From: Chamaecyparis obtusa
Lineage: Eukaryota; Streptophyta; Pinopsida; Cupressales; Cupressaceae
NCBI GenBank assembly: GCA_027943335.1
Contig: BSBK01006748.1
Span: forward strand, 243,501 to 307,500
Length of the DNA: 64,000 bases
Reading direction: 5' to 3'
Part shown: positions 48,843-60,410 of the stretch, piece by piece
Layout of the letters: each line of letters starts with the position of its first letter
How positions within the stretch are numbered: position 1 is the stretch's first letter
Notes under the pieces: model-generated
What the model saw: the letters and a program-made list of their open reading frames with translations, nothing else
Databases searched by the model: none
What the model was told of the DNA's origin: nothing
Position numbers and translations under genes: made by a program

Positions 48843-48975
48843 ATGGTGTTAAACTAGGGAGTTTTTTGCAATCATTATATCATTTGTTTATTTTTAGTAG
48901 TTCAAAAGTTTGTTTCAAGTACAACCTTAATTTTGCTTAATTAATGACCTATTGTTGTTATTGATTTAACCCCAC

Positions 48976-50020
48976 ATGTATAGAGAAAGAAGAAGAGATG
49001 CTCTAGGAAGATTTCTTCCTAATGATTCTTATCCTAGTAACCATCTAGGTGAGATCTTCATTCAACTGGAAGAAGAGGAGGAGGAGGAAAGAGAGATAAA
49101 CCATATGCTTACATATTTGCAAATTTAGCCACTCCATATTCCTCTTCCTTATAAGAACCAATTGACCAAGATCCTTTTGACAATCCACTTGATTTGATAC
49201 CCTATCAAGAAAGGATGTCTGCACCAAGGCCTAACCATCCAACCTTTGAATTCTCTCACTTACTCAAATGATATCAATAACCTCAAGAACATTACTTCTT
49301 CATTCCTCCCTAAATTTTATGGTCCAGTAATAGAGGACCTAGATACTTTCCTATTTGAATTTGACATTCTTTGTAGGAGCTACGACTGCACCACATTTTC
49401 TCATAGGATTAAGTTGTTTCCTACTACTTTTAAGGAGTCAACATTGAGATGGTTCATGGGTTAAGGGGAGATGATATCTTTAGAATGCAAAAAAAAGAAG
49501 ATGAGAGTTTGGAGGACTACATCTCAAGGTTCTTGTTTAGTTTGCAGAAGTTCCCACATCATCAACTTAGTGAAGAGTCTCAAAAGTTTATCTTCCTTAG
49601 AGGTATTAATGAAAGTTGTATAAAAGAAATAGATTTGATGTGAGGAGGAGATATCACCCAAGCTTCTTGGGATGAAATTAAGAAGACGTGTCAGAACTAT
49701 CCTAGATACTATCAAGAAGGGAAGGGATTACTAATCTAGTATGGGTAAATCCACCACCAATGGAGTCTCAATGATGGAAATCGCACATTTACTATCTAAA
49801 TTCAAGCAAGAAATCATCAACAATATGGATAGAGATCTAGATACACTGCAAGCCAAGGAGAAGCGTGAGGAGGTAAGGTAATATTAGCAGAATATTATCC
49901 TCATTGTAAATAGAAGAAGAAGGACTAAATATGCAAAATGGTGGCCAACATTGAGAGAAATTAAATTCCACCAGATCTCAAGCCAATTAAAGGAGATGAT
50001 GACCAAAATTTCTTCATTTC
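48976..50020 (+). pseudogene. Athila-like gag
   Basis: Start at ATG 48976 (MYRERRRDALGRFL), a Met-Arg-rich start normal for this group. The Retrotrans_gag domain is clear: LPKFYGPVIEDLDTFLFEFD (about 49305) and TFKESTLRWFMG (about 49428). Then DIFRMQKKEDESLEDYISRF follows in another frame (about 49475), and IFLRGINESCIKEIDLM. Between RWFMG and the IFRMQ helix roughly 30 residues usual in relatives are missing, so a deletion removed the middle and shifted frame. Gag would build the particle. Confidence 0.82.
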
Positions 50021-51760
50021 TCAAAGAAGTCCATGGGCTCCAAGACAAGGTATGCCATCAGACCCATTATCTTTTAATGGTCCTAATTCAAATGCATATG
50101 CTCCTAATAATCAATTGAAACCTCAATATCCTCCAAATTTTGGAGGCTATCCACTTCAATCCTGAATAATCCTCAAAAAGCATGGACCAACTACCAAAAT
50201 TCTCCATTTCAATGGAAATAACCCAAGGGAAATTGGTAGCAACCACAAGGAGGTTGACAACCACATCAAGGGAATTGGCAGCAAATATCCTAATGGAAAG
50301 GAGGACAAAAATAGCCAAACCAACCCATTGGTTACTTGAAACCACCTTCATAGCCTTAGTAGAAAGAACTAATGCCTCCAACTCAAAATTCTATCTCACC
50401 TAGACCTACCCAATTGCTAACAAAACCCATTCCTAATCCGAATAAAAAGCCACAACAACATCTTATTTATTCTATTAATCCAAAGCAGTACCCTCCATAT
50501 GCACTTGGTATTAGTGACATATATCTCAATCAAGAAAAACTTTACCAACACCTTCTTCCCCTATCATAAATGAATTATTTTTAGAAGAGGCAAGATAGTG
50601 TTCCTAGTCCACTTGTTCAATAAGATCAAATAAAAGAGTGAGAATTGCCCCAAAAATCTGATATAGTACCTCCATTCCCTCAAAGGTTACATGTAGAAGT
50701 GACCAAGGAAAAAGAAGAGTCAACCTTTGATTTAATAGAGTAGTTGAAGCATATATGTGTTAAGATACCTTTGTTCTAAGCCATCGAGGATACTCCAATT
50801 TAAAACAAAGACATCAAAGAAGCATCTTTAAAGAAACCTAGAAGAAAGAAGAAGAACCGTGAAATACTACATGTAGTTGGTCAATTAGCAGATATAATGG
50901 TTGGAAAGGTAATTGTCTCTAAGTATTATGACCCTAGTAGCCTTGTAGTTGGGGTTATTATCAATGAAATCCAAGTCCAAAATGTATTAGTAAGTTAACA
51001 TGTTTCTATCAATGTGATGACAAAATATATCATGTAACACCTTAATATCACTCATTTAAGACCTACACCTACTATCTTGAAACTACTAGATAACTCTGCT
51101 GTTAAACTTGGTGGCATGGTAGAGGACCTTGTAGTAACTTTGGATTCTTGGGAATATCAAGTTGACTTTATGATTCTTTATCCTTAAGCAACTCTGGGAG
51201 GTTATCCTATCATTTTGGCTAGACCTCATATTGCTATAATAGATGCCTTTATAGGTTGCAGGTCAGGAGACATGACCATTTTTTATGGCCTGACTACTAA
51301 AAAGCTTTCTCTTTATCCCCTAGCATAGCCTAAACCTATTTTGGGACAACCAATGTACCCAGATATAGGGGAAGAAACATACAAGGCCAATTCATTTGCA
51401 CAACTTATGGTGATAAATATGGACCCTTTCCTATAGATCCAAGAAGAGGATGAAATACTCTCCAATATCATTCATAATCACTATGGAGTAAAAGAGAAAC
51501 CATTGAGTCTATCATGTCTTGTGTGTCCTTTACAAATCATTCTTCTCGCTTCATGCTCACCCAACTTTCTCTAAGTCGAAGACATTCTTCATACTTTTTC
51601 TATCGCATGAAGTGAAAATTCCATGCATCAATGAAGCATCAATGGTTGAACTGACTAAGATGCAAGCGGAGGTTTCACTAGGAAAGTGTTCGAAAATAAA
51701 CAAAAAACTCAATGAGAAGTGGCATATATCTTTGAAAATTTTTATTGAGTCTCATCAATG
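50021..51760 (+). pseudogene. gypsy Gag C-terminal region and aspartic protease
   Basis: A Gln/Pro/Asn-rich linker (50040-50630) is followed by a protease-like part. EASLKKPRRKKKNREILHVV lies at about 50818. LLDNSAVKLGGMVEDLVVTL (about 51087) and GGYPIILARPHIAIIDAFIG (about 51199) match the retropepsin C-terminal half in Athila-type polyproteins. The usual active-site D-x-G triad region is too degraded for me to call. Many stops. Confidence 0.7.
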
Positions 51761-52140
51761 AGCATTTGAATGGGATTACCATGATATGAAGGGCCTAGAT
51801 CCTTAGTTGTGTACCCATCGAATCTACATCAGAGAAGATTGCATACCTTTAAGGCAGACACAAAGAAGGATTAATCCTGCATTAAGAGAGATAGTAAAAG
51901 GAGAATTGTAGAAATTATTAGATGCAAGATTCATTTATCCAATTTTTTATAGTAAATGGATATCTCCTCTTGTTATAGTTCCTAAGAAGGGGGAAAATTG
52001 GAGAGAGTGTGTGAATTACAAAGAACTTAATATTGCAACTAAAAAGGATCATTTCCCACTCCTTTTCATAGACCAAGTATTAGATTACTTAACAGGTAAG
52101 AAATAATTCTAATTCTTAGATGGCTTTAATGCATACAAAT
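51761..52140 (+). pseudogene. gypsy reverse transcriptase, N-terminal part only
   Basis: DYHDMKGLDP (about 51777), then RRINPALREIVKGEL, WISPLVIVPKKGENWRECVN (about 51959), KKDHFPLLFIDQVLDYL (about 52043) and FLDGFNAY (about 52117). These are the first RVT_1 motifs of a Ty3/gypsy RT. The domain ends before the Y-x-D-D box. Two stops. The break at about 52140 is a sharp junction with unrelated sequence. Confidence 0.85.
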
Positions 52141-55036
52141 AATAAGGATTACAAATGAAAGATTTCAAATGTGGAGGAGATGCAAAACTTTCATTCACCA
52201 CTCCAAGATAGATACAAATGTAAATGCAAAGCTATGGTGAAACTAGAATGAAAGATTAACAATGCCACTATCAAAGTAAATTAGAATGCAATTATTCTAA
52301 TGATGAAAGTTACTCTAGGAGATGAGCTAAGATAAGAATGCAAAAAAGCTATGAGAATATGATGAAAGAAAATACAAACTAAGAACTCAAAATAGCATAG
52401 TGACTCTAGAATGCACAAAATAGATCAAGTGTTAATAGATGGATCTCACAAATGATCAAGGTGAAATCTTTGAGCCAAGAAAGAGGTTTCCTTTTAAAGA
52501 AAGTGCCTCAAGAATGAAGGGTGGAGATTAAGAGGCAAAAGATGTTAGGTAGAGATGAGCGGTGAGAAAGATCAATCCATGTGAAAGGATTCAAGAATTT
52601 TGATTGGCCGAGCTTGATTGGAGAATAGGACAAAATAAAAAATCATATTTAATTGTCATTTAATCAAGATTAAGTTTGCACAAAGTGCTCTTTTTAATAA
52701 AAGTGATAGACTTTACATTAAAAAGGAAGTTTTGACAATTAAATGATTTTTCAAGTTTTAATATTAGAGATGATTTGATTTAATTATGTAAGGGGGAGTA
52801 TTTAGGTTGCTTACATAATTATTTCTAGTAAATTATGCCTTTGAGATTTAGAATTTTGTTTGAAGAAAATTTGATCAAAATTAGGGGCTTGGGTTCTACT
52901 AGACAAATTTTAGGTGATTACATTTTCCCATCTTTGAATCAATTTGCGAGCAACACATTGATTCAAATAATATATAGTAGCTAAATCAGAGAAAAACTTG
53001 ATATGAAGCAATGAGACTATTTCTAATAAGGAGAATCAACTCCGAACTTGAACAAACGAAGATCGATTGAAGATCAATGATATCAACTTTGGACTTGATT
53101 GAACGAAGACTGATGAGCAAGACCAGAGTATCTGGTCCTGATATGAAGTGATGAGACTAGATATTTGTGAAAGAGATTGAGATAACTACCTCGACAAGGA
53201 TTTTGAGGAATCTAACCACTTGATTGAGAGATAATACCATATTAAAATGAGTCTTAATAAACCTGATATGCCCTAGGAACGATGTCAGATTGATATGGGT
53301 CTTGATGAACCTGACATACCCCTAAAGATCAAATAGATGCCTGTTTGAGTGACCTGATATGAAGCGATGAGATCACTCTTTTAGAGAGATGTCGAGAATC
53401 TCAATTTGATATGATTCCTAATGAAGATGAGATTCCCCAAGCCTTGAAGCTTGAATTGGTTTACTGGTTAGGATTGATTATAGTAGAAGATTTGCCATAT
53501 TGTCATGCCCCCTCGAGATCGAAATTAAAATGAGGTAGAGGGGTTAAAGAAATATTTGATTGATGAAGTTCATTGATTACAACTAGAGTCGATGCCGAAT
53601 GGATAAGATTAGATCATCATAAAATTTTGAATAAATTAGGGCTTATTCTAAGTTGTTTTGAGGTAGTGTTGACCAAATTGGACTAAAGTTTGAACAAGTT
53701 TGACCATAGTTGACCAGATTGATATCACTTAGATTTGATAAATTTGCATGAGATTGACCTCATAGGTTTAAGAAATGAAGACATAAGTGAGTGGGAAGCA
53801 ATAACATCAATGGTCAACTATGTTTGACCAAGAAAGGTTGACTTTGCATTTTGACTAGGTAAACAAACTCAGATTTTGATTTTAATCTTGAAAATAGATT
53901 CATGACGTTGAAATTAGTTAGGGGTGAAATTTTCATGGCTTTTTGAGTGCTTTGAAATTGATAGATGTTATTGACCTTGACCTACAAGTACTAGATTAAG
54001 TCAATGAAAGATAGTTGCAGTTGACTGCCTTAATGAAATTATAAGAAGAGTGGATCAAAGGAGACTAAATGCGAAACTACATACAACCCTAGAATGAAAT
54101 GAAGCCTAAGACATGAGTCAAGTCACTAGTCCTATAGCCATTCATTTATTATCATTTGAGCATTTAGGGACATCGGGGTTGATACAACAATCACTGGTGT
54201 GAGAGCGGCCATGAAGATATGAATATAACCCTATAAGAGAGATGTAGGAAACAAATGTAAGCATCGAGGCATAAGAGCCAAGATGACCTGGACATGGTTT
54301 CCAATTTGATATTGTAAGATTCCATTCGTACCAAGGCATAGGCTGCCAAGATAACCATGATGGGCATCTTATATAGCACACACAAGCAACAAACAAGGAG
54401 AGAGTTACAACCTCACCTAAGAATCTAGATAAAGAGGCTTGAGGTATGTGTAGCATTTCAATCATGATGGCGGCTCTTACCACAGACACCTAGTTCATTA
54501 GATAACTTAGGATCATTGAAACCACACCACAAGAAAAAGTCAAAGAAAACATGTTATGCCCCTAGTCGCGAGTCTCTAATTAGGTAGACATCATCGAGCA
54601 ACCTTAGAAGACAGAACAAGTGAAAATCAGTGATAAAAGACAACACACAAGAAAATAGTTCAACATATCTTAGTTGTTTCATTTTTCTAAGTTGTATGTT
54701 TGTGCGAGGTGTTAAAGGAACACGTGTGCTTGTATTAAAGTGCATGTGTGTAGGAGAAAGTGCAAGATCTGATATGTGTTAAGAAACACAATGATGTCCA
54801 TATTGGTAGTGTTAAGAAATATTGTAGGAGGGATGTTGAGAAATACCAAGTAGTGCTTGTAGCAAATGGTCCATTGGGAAGGATTGATACACTGACTAGG
54901 ATTAAGCTCAAAAGGTCGATCAAATGGTGAAGTACTAACAACTTAGATAGATAGCATATGATTACCGCCAAGTGGTAAATAAGAACCAAGGAAAAACTAA
55001 GACTGGTTCCAACCCATTACAACTTAGAGGAGATGG
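52141..55036. other. Unclassified decayed LTR or UTR sequence
   Basis: No supported gene. The phrase GATATGAAGYRATGAGA recurs (about 53000, 53140 and 53360). Nearby phrases about ACTTGATTGAACGAAGA also recur, so the stretch holds diverged short repeats. A dense TTGAC cluster lies at 53668-54025 (listed separately). A 115-codon minus-strand open frame at 54142-54489 has no recognisable domain. Confidence 0.5.
53668..54025. promoter_or_regulatory. Cluster of TTGAC (W-box core) motifs
   Basis: I count about 11 TTGAC cores, both strands together, in some 360 bases, far above chance. Seven are TTGACC or TTGACT. TTGAC(C/T) is the W-box core bound by WRKY factors. Whether it is functional cannot be seen from sequence. 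Confidence 0.4.
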
Positions 55037-55041
55037 GAGGC

Positions 55042-56757
55042 TGTAATGTCCCTTGTTAGGACATTTCAAAATTTGTGACTATTCTTTGATAACTTCCGTT
55101 GCAAGAGATATCTTTCTCTCGAATACTCTAATAGTACTTAGGAGGATGGCAATGATGTTGCCTAATTTGCAAGGATGATATATTTGATATCACTTATAAT
55201 GTTCTTCCTTATATTTACTTTTGATCTGTTCTTCAATTGTACTCATTCACCCTTCCGTGTGATTCCAAACCCTCTATGAATATAATCCCCTATTATTCAA
55301 TTACTCCTCTAATATATAAATCCTCTTTAATGGAAAGTGATGAATTGAACTATTATGTTGCTCCTTATATCGTTAAATAATACTATAAGTCCCTTCTAGT
55401 GAAATGATAAGTCTTTCTCGATTTTCTGACAAGCAAAAGTCTGATCGCTGTCTTAGATGACTGCAATGTCCCTTAATACAATGTTTTAATATTTTGGTTG
55501 AATTCTTATAATTTTGACTTTAAGAGACTATTTTCTATTTAGAACTTGTTCACAATTCTTTTATTCTGACACACATGAGAGTGTTGAATATGAGTTATAT
55601 TATTAATATCTTGATTCCAATCTTTAGATAATTTAACAATTGATTATTACAAAGTTTCTCTATTCTTATCCCTATGCTTATATGTTTATCCCTATCATGG
55701 CAATAAAGATTATATTTCAATCAATCCCTTGGTTTCTTCAATATTTCACTACTGTACATATACGCCTATCAAGCGCTGCTATATACCACTGTCTTCTTTT
55801 TATTTTTATTTTTCCCTACCATCTATCTCTGTTCTCCTTTTCTCCTCCCCCCTATTGATTATTAATGTCTATATATTTATTTGTAGTGGCAATGACAAGC
55901 CACGTTGCAAAGCCATGACTCTTGTCCTCTTACTAATCACACCCCTTGGAGAACAATAGATTCTTAATATTAACATCTGTCCTAATTCTTTTTGGGAAAT
56001 GATTATTATTATTAACTTGTTTAGCCACCGAACTAAAGGATCTGAAATCGCTAATGATATCATGGTCTAGTTACCATCGTATTATTTATATTATAACAGT
56101 TGGCCAAGAATCCATATCGCACTCCATGAAGAGTTTGATATATTGTGTTTGACCATACCACAATAGTCACCATCAATTCTGGCCATTTGATCTCATTGGT
56201 TTTGGTATTGTAATCCATTGGAAAAGTCTCGTAACTCCACTTTATTATCGCCAGTGCTTGCTGCGTGATATTCCAGTCATTCGACTTTGTTGATTATATT
56301 TAGATTTTGTTCAATGAGAATTAATACATTAGTATATAGTGTAATATGGTCTTTATAATATATATTATATTATAAATTATATTTGATGCTATTTAATTAT
56401 ATATTATATTATTGTAAATATTATCTTATATTATTATATTTATTATATTATGATTATATATATTATTAATAATAGATTCATATATTTAAATTATTATTAT
56501 TTTAATATTGTCATTTGTTATTTAATTTAATATTATATTTATTATTTGCTTTATTATAATATTATTGTTGAATAATAATACTATTAAATATTATTATTTA
56601 TTAAATTTTATATATATATATATATATATATATCAACCATTAATTTAATTCTATCAACATAATCATAATTATATATATAGTTATGATTATATTTATTTAT
56701 TTCTTTAATATTAAAATTATTATCATTAAATTTCATCTCAGAGAAGGGAACATTACA
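55042..56757 (-). repeat. 3' LTR of minus-strand element
   Basis: 1716 bases; nearly the same as the right-hand LTR minus its extra insertions. The right third (56340-56740) is almost pure A/T. Confidence 0.93.
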
Positions 56758-56770
56758 GTCCGCCCTTCCC
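56758..56770 (-). promoter_or_regulatory. Polypurine tract of minus-strand element
   Basis: The minus strand reads GGGAAGGGCGGAC directly before the LTR TG. Confidence 0.8.
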
Positions 56771-57284
56771 AAAATTGCTTGTCCTCAAGCAATGTGAACC
56801 TTCAATATAAATGGTGTCTTGACATGTAACTTTGACATCCAATCGGACAATCCTGGAACAAGAATTTCATCTTGAGGTTAGAACTGCAATACCTTTATAA
56901 ATATAATTTTATCAAATTTGAAGATATTTTGTCATAATGTTCAATTTGAAATCCTAAGAACAATTCAAAAAGATAAAACTTATCTTGATGTACTGTCGTA
57001 TTTCTCTTCTCCTCTTGTGAAGTATTGCCTTGTTTTGTGTTGAGCTCTGATGAATGATCCTAATCCTTAAGGAGAGTTCGTAATCAGGTTCCAAGCTCTC
57101 AAGGGAGGACCTCTTGAGGCTCTAGTTTTCATGTGACAATTCTAGAACGGTCCTCAAACTATTTCACTATCTCATTACGACTATCTCCTCCTAAGGCCTT
57201 ATGGATATCCATAATTTTGGCATATCCATTCTTCCTAGAAGATAGATCTATCTCTCCTAGGCCTTCAAAGATATAATCTCTTCT

Positions 57285-57915
57285 TGTAGTGGGGTACCCT
57301 AGCAGTTCTCCCATAATCACAGTGTAGTAGGGTTCCCTACTAGCAGTTCTCCCTTAACTACATTTGCAATAGGGTGCCCTCGACGGTTCTCCCTCAACTA
57401 CTTCTACAATAGGGTGCCCTTAGCAGTTCTCCCTCAATCACAACGTAGTAGGGTGCCCTTGTAGCAGTTCTCCCTTAACTATCACTGCAATGGGGTGCCC
57501 TTCACAATTCTCCCTTAATTATAGCCTTGGTCTCTTTTGCAATAGGGTGCCCTAGTGGTTCTCCAATAATCACAGAGTAGTAGGGTACCTTTGTAGCAGT
57601 TCTCCCTTAACATGCTACTGCAATAGGGTGCCCTAGTGATTCTCCCTTGATTGCAACCTTGGTCTCTTCTACAATAGGGTGCCCTAGTGGTTCTCCCTTA
57701 ATTATAGAGCAGTAGGGCGCCCTTGTAGCAGTTCTCCCTTACATGCTACTGCAATAGGGTGCCCTAGCGATTCTCCCTTACTTACAGCCTTGGGAAGGTG
57801 CTAATAATAGGGTGCCCTTAGCAGTTCTCCTTGAATTTTAGTGTAGTAGAATGTCCTTATATGGTTCTTCCTTACTGCCATGATAATAGGGTGCCCTTCA
57901 TGATTCTCCCTTGAT
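57285..57915. repeat. Tandem array of about 15 units of 37-52 bases
   Basis: Each unit holds TAGGGTGCCCT then GCAGTTCTCCCTTA-like text, with a variable spacer. Spacers fall into types: ...CAGAGTAG, ...CATGCTACTGCAA, and ...CCTTGGTCTCTTCTACAA. From about 57440 these alternate in a three-unit higher-order pattern of about 130 bases. Unit lengths are not multiples of three, so it is not a coding repeat. It makes up almost half of the element's internal region. Confidence 0.93.
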
Positions 57916-58134
57916 AGCCACTCTTTCCCCTTATTTAAAAATATTTTATTAATAATCAACAAAAATTATAGATTACATAAATATATTATTTACCTTGTAT
58001 ACATTACCAAATTATTAGATTATTGTCATTGCTCTGATTGAACCATTTTGAAGCTCCATTTGGAATTCCATGTTCTTCTCTCACGTGATTATTTTTCATA
58101 AACCCTCCTTTACCCCGTAGGATGGCAAGATCAT

Positions 58135-58146
58135 GCTCTGATACCA
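58135..58146 (-). promoter_or_regulatory. Primer binding site, initiator tRNA-Met type
   Basis: The minus strand reads TGGTATCAGAGC, an exact match to the common plant site, one base from the LTR end at 58148. Confidence 0.93.
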
Positions 58147-59701
58147 GTGTAATGTCCCCTGTTAGGACATTTAAGAATTTGTGACTATTCTATGATAACT
58201 TCCATTGCGAGAGATATCTTTCTCTTGAATACTCTAATAATACTTAGGAGGATGGCAATGATGTTGCCTAATTTGCAAGGATGATATATTTGATATCACT
58301 TATAATGTTCTTCCTTGTATTTAGTTTCGATCTGTTCTTCAATTGTACTCCTTCACCCTTCCATGTGATTCCAAACCCTCTATGAAAATAATCCCCTATT
58401 ATTCAATTACTCCTCTAATATATAAATCCTCTTTAATGGAAAGTGATGAATCGAACTGTTATGTTGTTCCTTATATCGTTAAATAATACTATAAGTCCCT
58501 TCTAGTGAAATGATAAGTCTTTCTCAATTTTTTGACAAGCAAAAGTCTAATCGTTGTCTTAGATGACTGCAATGTCTCTTAATACAATGTTTTAATATTT
58601 TGGTTGAATTCTTATAATTTTGACTTTAAGAGACTATTTTCTATTTAGAACTTGTTCACAATTCTTTTATTCTGACACACATGAGAGTGTTGAATATGAG
58701 TTATATTATTAATAGCTTGATTCCAGTCTTTAGATAATTTAATAGTTGATTATTACAAAGTTTCTCTATTCTTATCCCTATTCTTATATGTTTATCCCTA
58801 TCATGGCAATAAAGATTATATTTCAATCAATCCCTTGGTTTCTTCAATATTTCACTACTGTACATAAACGCCTATCAAGTGTTGCTATATACCACTGTCT
58901 TCTTTTTATTTTTATTTTTCCCTACTGTCTATCTCTGTTCTCCTTTTCTCCTCCCCCCTATTGATTATTAATGTCTATATATTTATTTGTAGTGGCAATG
59001 ACAAGCCACATTGCAAAGCCATGACTCTCATCCTCTTACTAATCGCACCCCTTGGAGAACAACAGATTCTTAATATTAACATCTGTCCTAATTCTTTTTG
59101 GGAAATGATTATTACTATTAACTTGTTTAGCCACCGAACTAAAGGATTTGAAACTGCTAATGATATCATGGTCTAGTTACCATCGTATTATTTATATTAT
59201 AACAGTTGGCCAAGAATCCATATCGCACTCCATGAAGAGTTCGATATATTGTGTTTGACCATATCACAATAGTCACCGTCAATTCTGGCCATTTGATCTC
59301 ATTGGTTTTGGTATTGTAATCCATTGGAAAAGTCTCGTAACTCCACCTTATTATCACCAGTGCTTGCTACGTGATATCCCAGTCATTTGACTTTGTTGAT
59401 TATATTTAGATTTTGTTTGATGAGAATTAATACATTAGTATATAGTGTAATATGGTCTTTATAATATATATATTATATTTGATGTTATTTAATTATATAT
59501 TATATTATTGTAAATATTATCTTATATTATTATATTTATTATATTATGATTATATATATTATTAATAATAGATTCATATATTTAAATTATTATTATTTTA
59601 ATATTATCATTTGTTATTTAATTTAATGTTATATTTATTATTTACTTTATTATTATAATATTATTGTTGAATAATAATACTATTAAATATTATTATTTAT
59701 T

Positions 59702-59703
<2 letters not shown>

Positions 59704-59789
<86 letters not shown>
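59704..59789. repeat. (AT)n microsatellite, expanded
   Basis: About 85 bases of AT; the matching site in the other LTR (56607-56632) has only about 26. Confidence 0.95.
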
Positions 59790-59791
<2 letters not shown>

Positions 59792-59801
59792 CCATTAATT
59801 T

Positions 59802-60289
59802 TGTTGGTGTAATTAATTATTCCTAATTACACTTTACTTAATCTTACTTAGGTTAATGCATTGCATAGTAGTTAGTGATTGAGACACCTAGGAGTGTGCA
59901 CATCTATTAAGCACATGGTGTAGGAGAAATTCCACTTTAGGTGTGATAGTTGTCATCACATACCTCGTTGTGTGTGAGATCCACCTTTCATGCTCTTATC
60001 ACATTATCATCCTAATCCAATGCACATACTTTATTGCATATTGGAGGATGATCCACATTTGGTGGACATGTGATTACACCTAGCATAGGTGATAGCTTAT
60101 CAGCTCCTTATCATATCGCCTTTCCTATATAAGGAGGCCTATTATGTAATCATTTTAACTCACACTCATTGAGCATTGAGCAATTCATTGGATCTATTCA
60201 ATCCATCCTTGCATTCATATTTTCTCTCTTGTGCTTTTCTTCAACCTCTAGATCCTTGGTTCAATATTTGCTATTTGCAAATTCTTACA
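59802..60289 (+). repeat. Solo LTR, TSD AATTT
   Basis: TGTTGGTGTAATTAATTATT start and ...GCAAATTCTTACA end. Flanked by perfect AATTT (59797-59801 and 60290-60294). The other LTR of the host element has the uninterrupted site. A TATA-like CCTATATAAGGAGG (about 60124) is well placed for a promoter, giving plus orientation. Family not recognised. Confidence 0.93.
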
Positions 60290-60410
60290 AATTTAATTCT
60301 ATCAACATAATCATAATTATATATATAGTTATGATTTTATTTATTTATTTCTTTAATATTAAAATTATTATCATTAAATTTCATCTCAGAGAAGGGAACA
60401 TTACAGAGGC

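Larger units (their letters stand above)
48822..52140 (+). mobile_element. Athila-like Ty3/gypsy element remnant, truncated in RT
   Basis: PBS-like site, gag, protease and the start of RT in Ty3/gypsy order. Coding sequence ends abruptly near 52140, with no RNase H or integrase after it. The 5' LTR is probably the segment at 35330-35962, separated by the CACTA insertion. Stops and a gag deletion show it is dead. Confidence 0.8.
55042..60405 (-). mobile_element. Non-autonomous gypsy-like LTR element on the minus strand, TSD GAGGC
   Basis: Two direct LTRs start TGTAATGTCCC and end GGGAACATTACA on the plus strand (55042-56757 and 58148-60405). The duplication GAGGC is perfect (55037-55041 and 60406-60410). 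On the minus strand a 12-base initiator tRNA-Met PBS (58135-58146) follows the right-hand LTR. A purine tract with upstream TTGAGGACAAGCAA (complement at 56758-56792) precedes the left-hand one, so the element reads right to left. That upstream motif is common next to gypsy purine tracts. The 1.4-kb interior has no gag or pol and is mainly a tandem array. Confidence 0.92.
58148..60405 (-). repeat. 5' LTR of minus-strand element, enlarged by insertion
   Basis: Matches 55042-56757 but is 542 bases longer. A 488-base solo LTR (59802-60289) with its duplication accounts for most of this; a longer (AT)n run accounts for the rest. Confidence 0.93.

Noticed and set aside
54142..54489. 115-codon minus-strand open frame
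   Set aside because: No domain, no related open frame nearby, and a Trp/Cys-rich composition with no clear pattern. It lies in decayed LTR-like DNA. Treated as chance.
55640..55959. Open frames repeated at 58746-59176
   Set aside because: Duplicates arise because both lie in the two LTRs of one element. No domain.
57285..57915. Possible CRISPR-like array
   Set aside because: Units are directly adjacent with diverged repeats and spacers that themselves recur in three types. This is a plant tandem repeat inside an LTR element.
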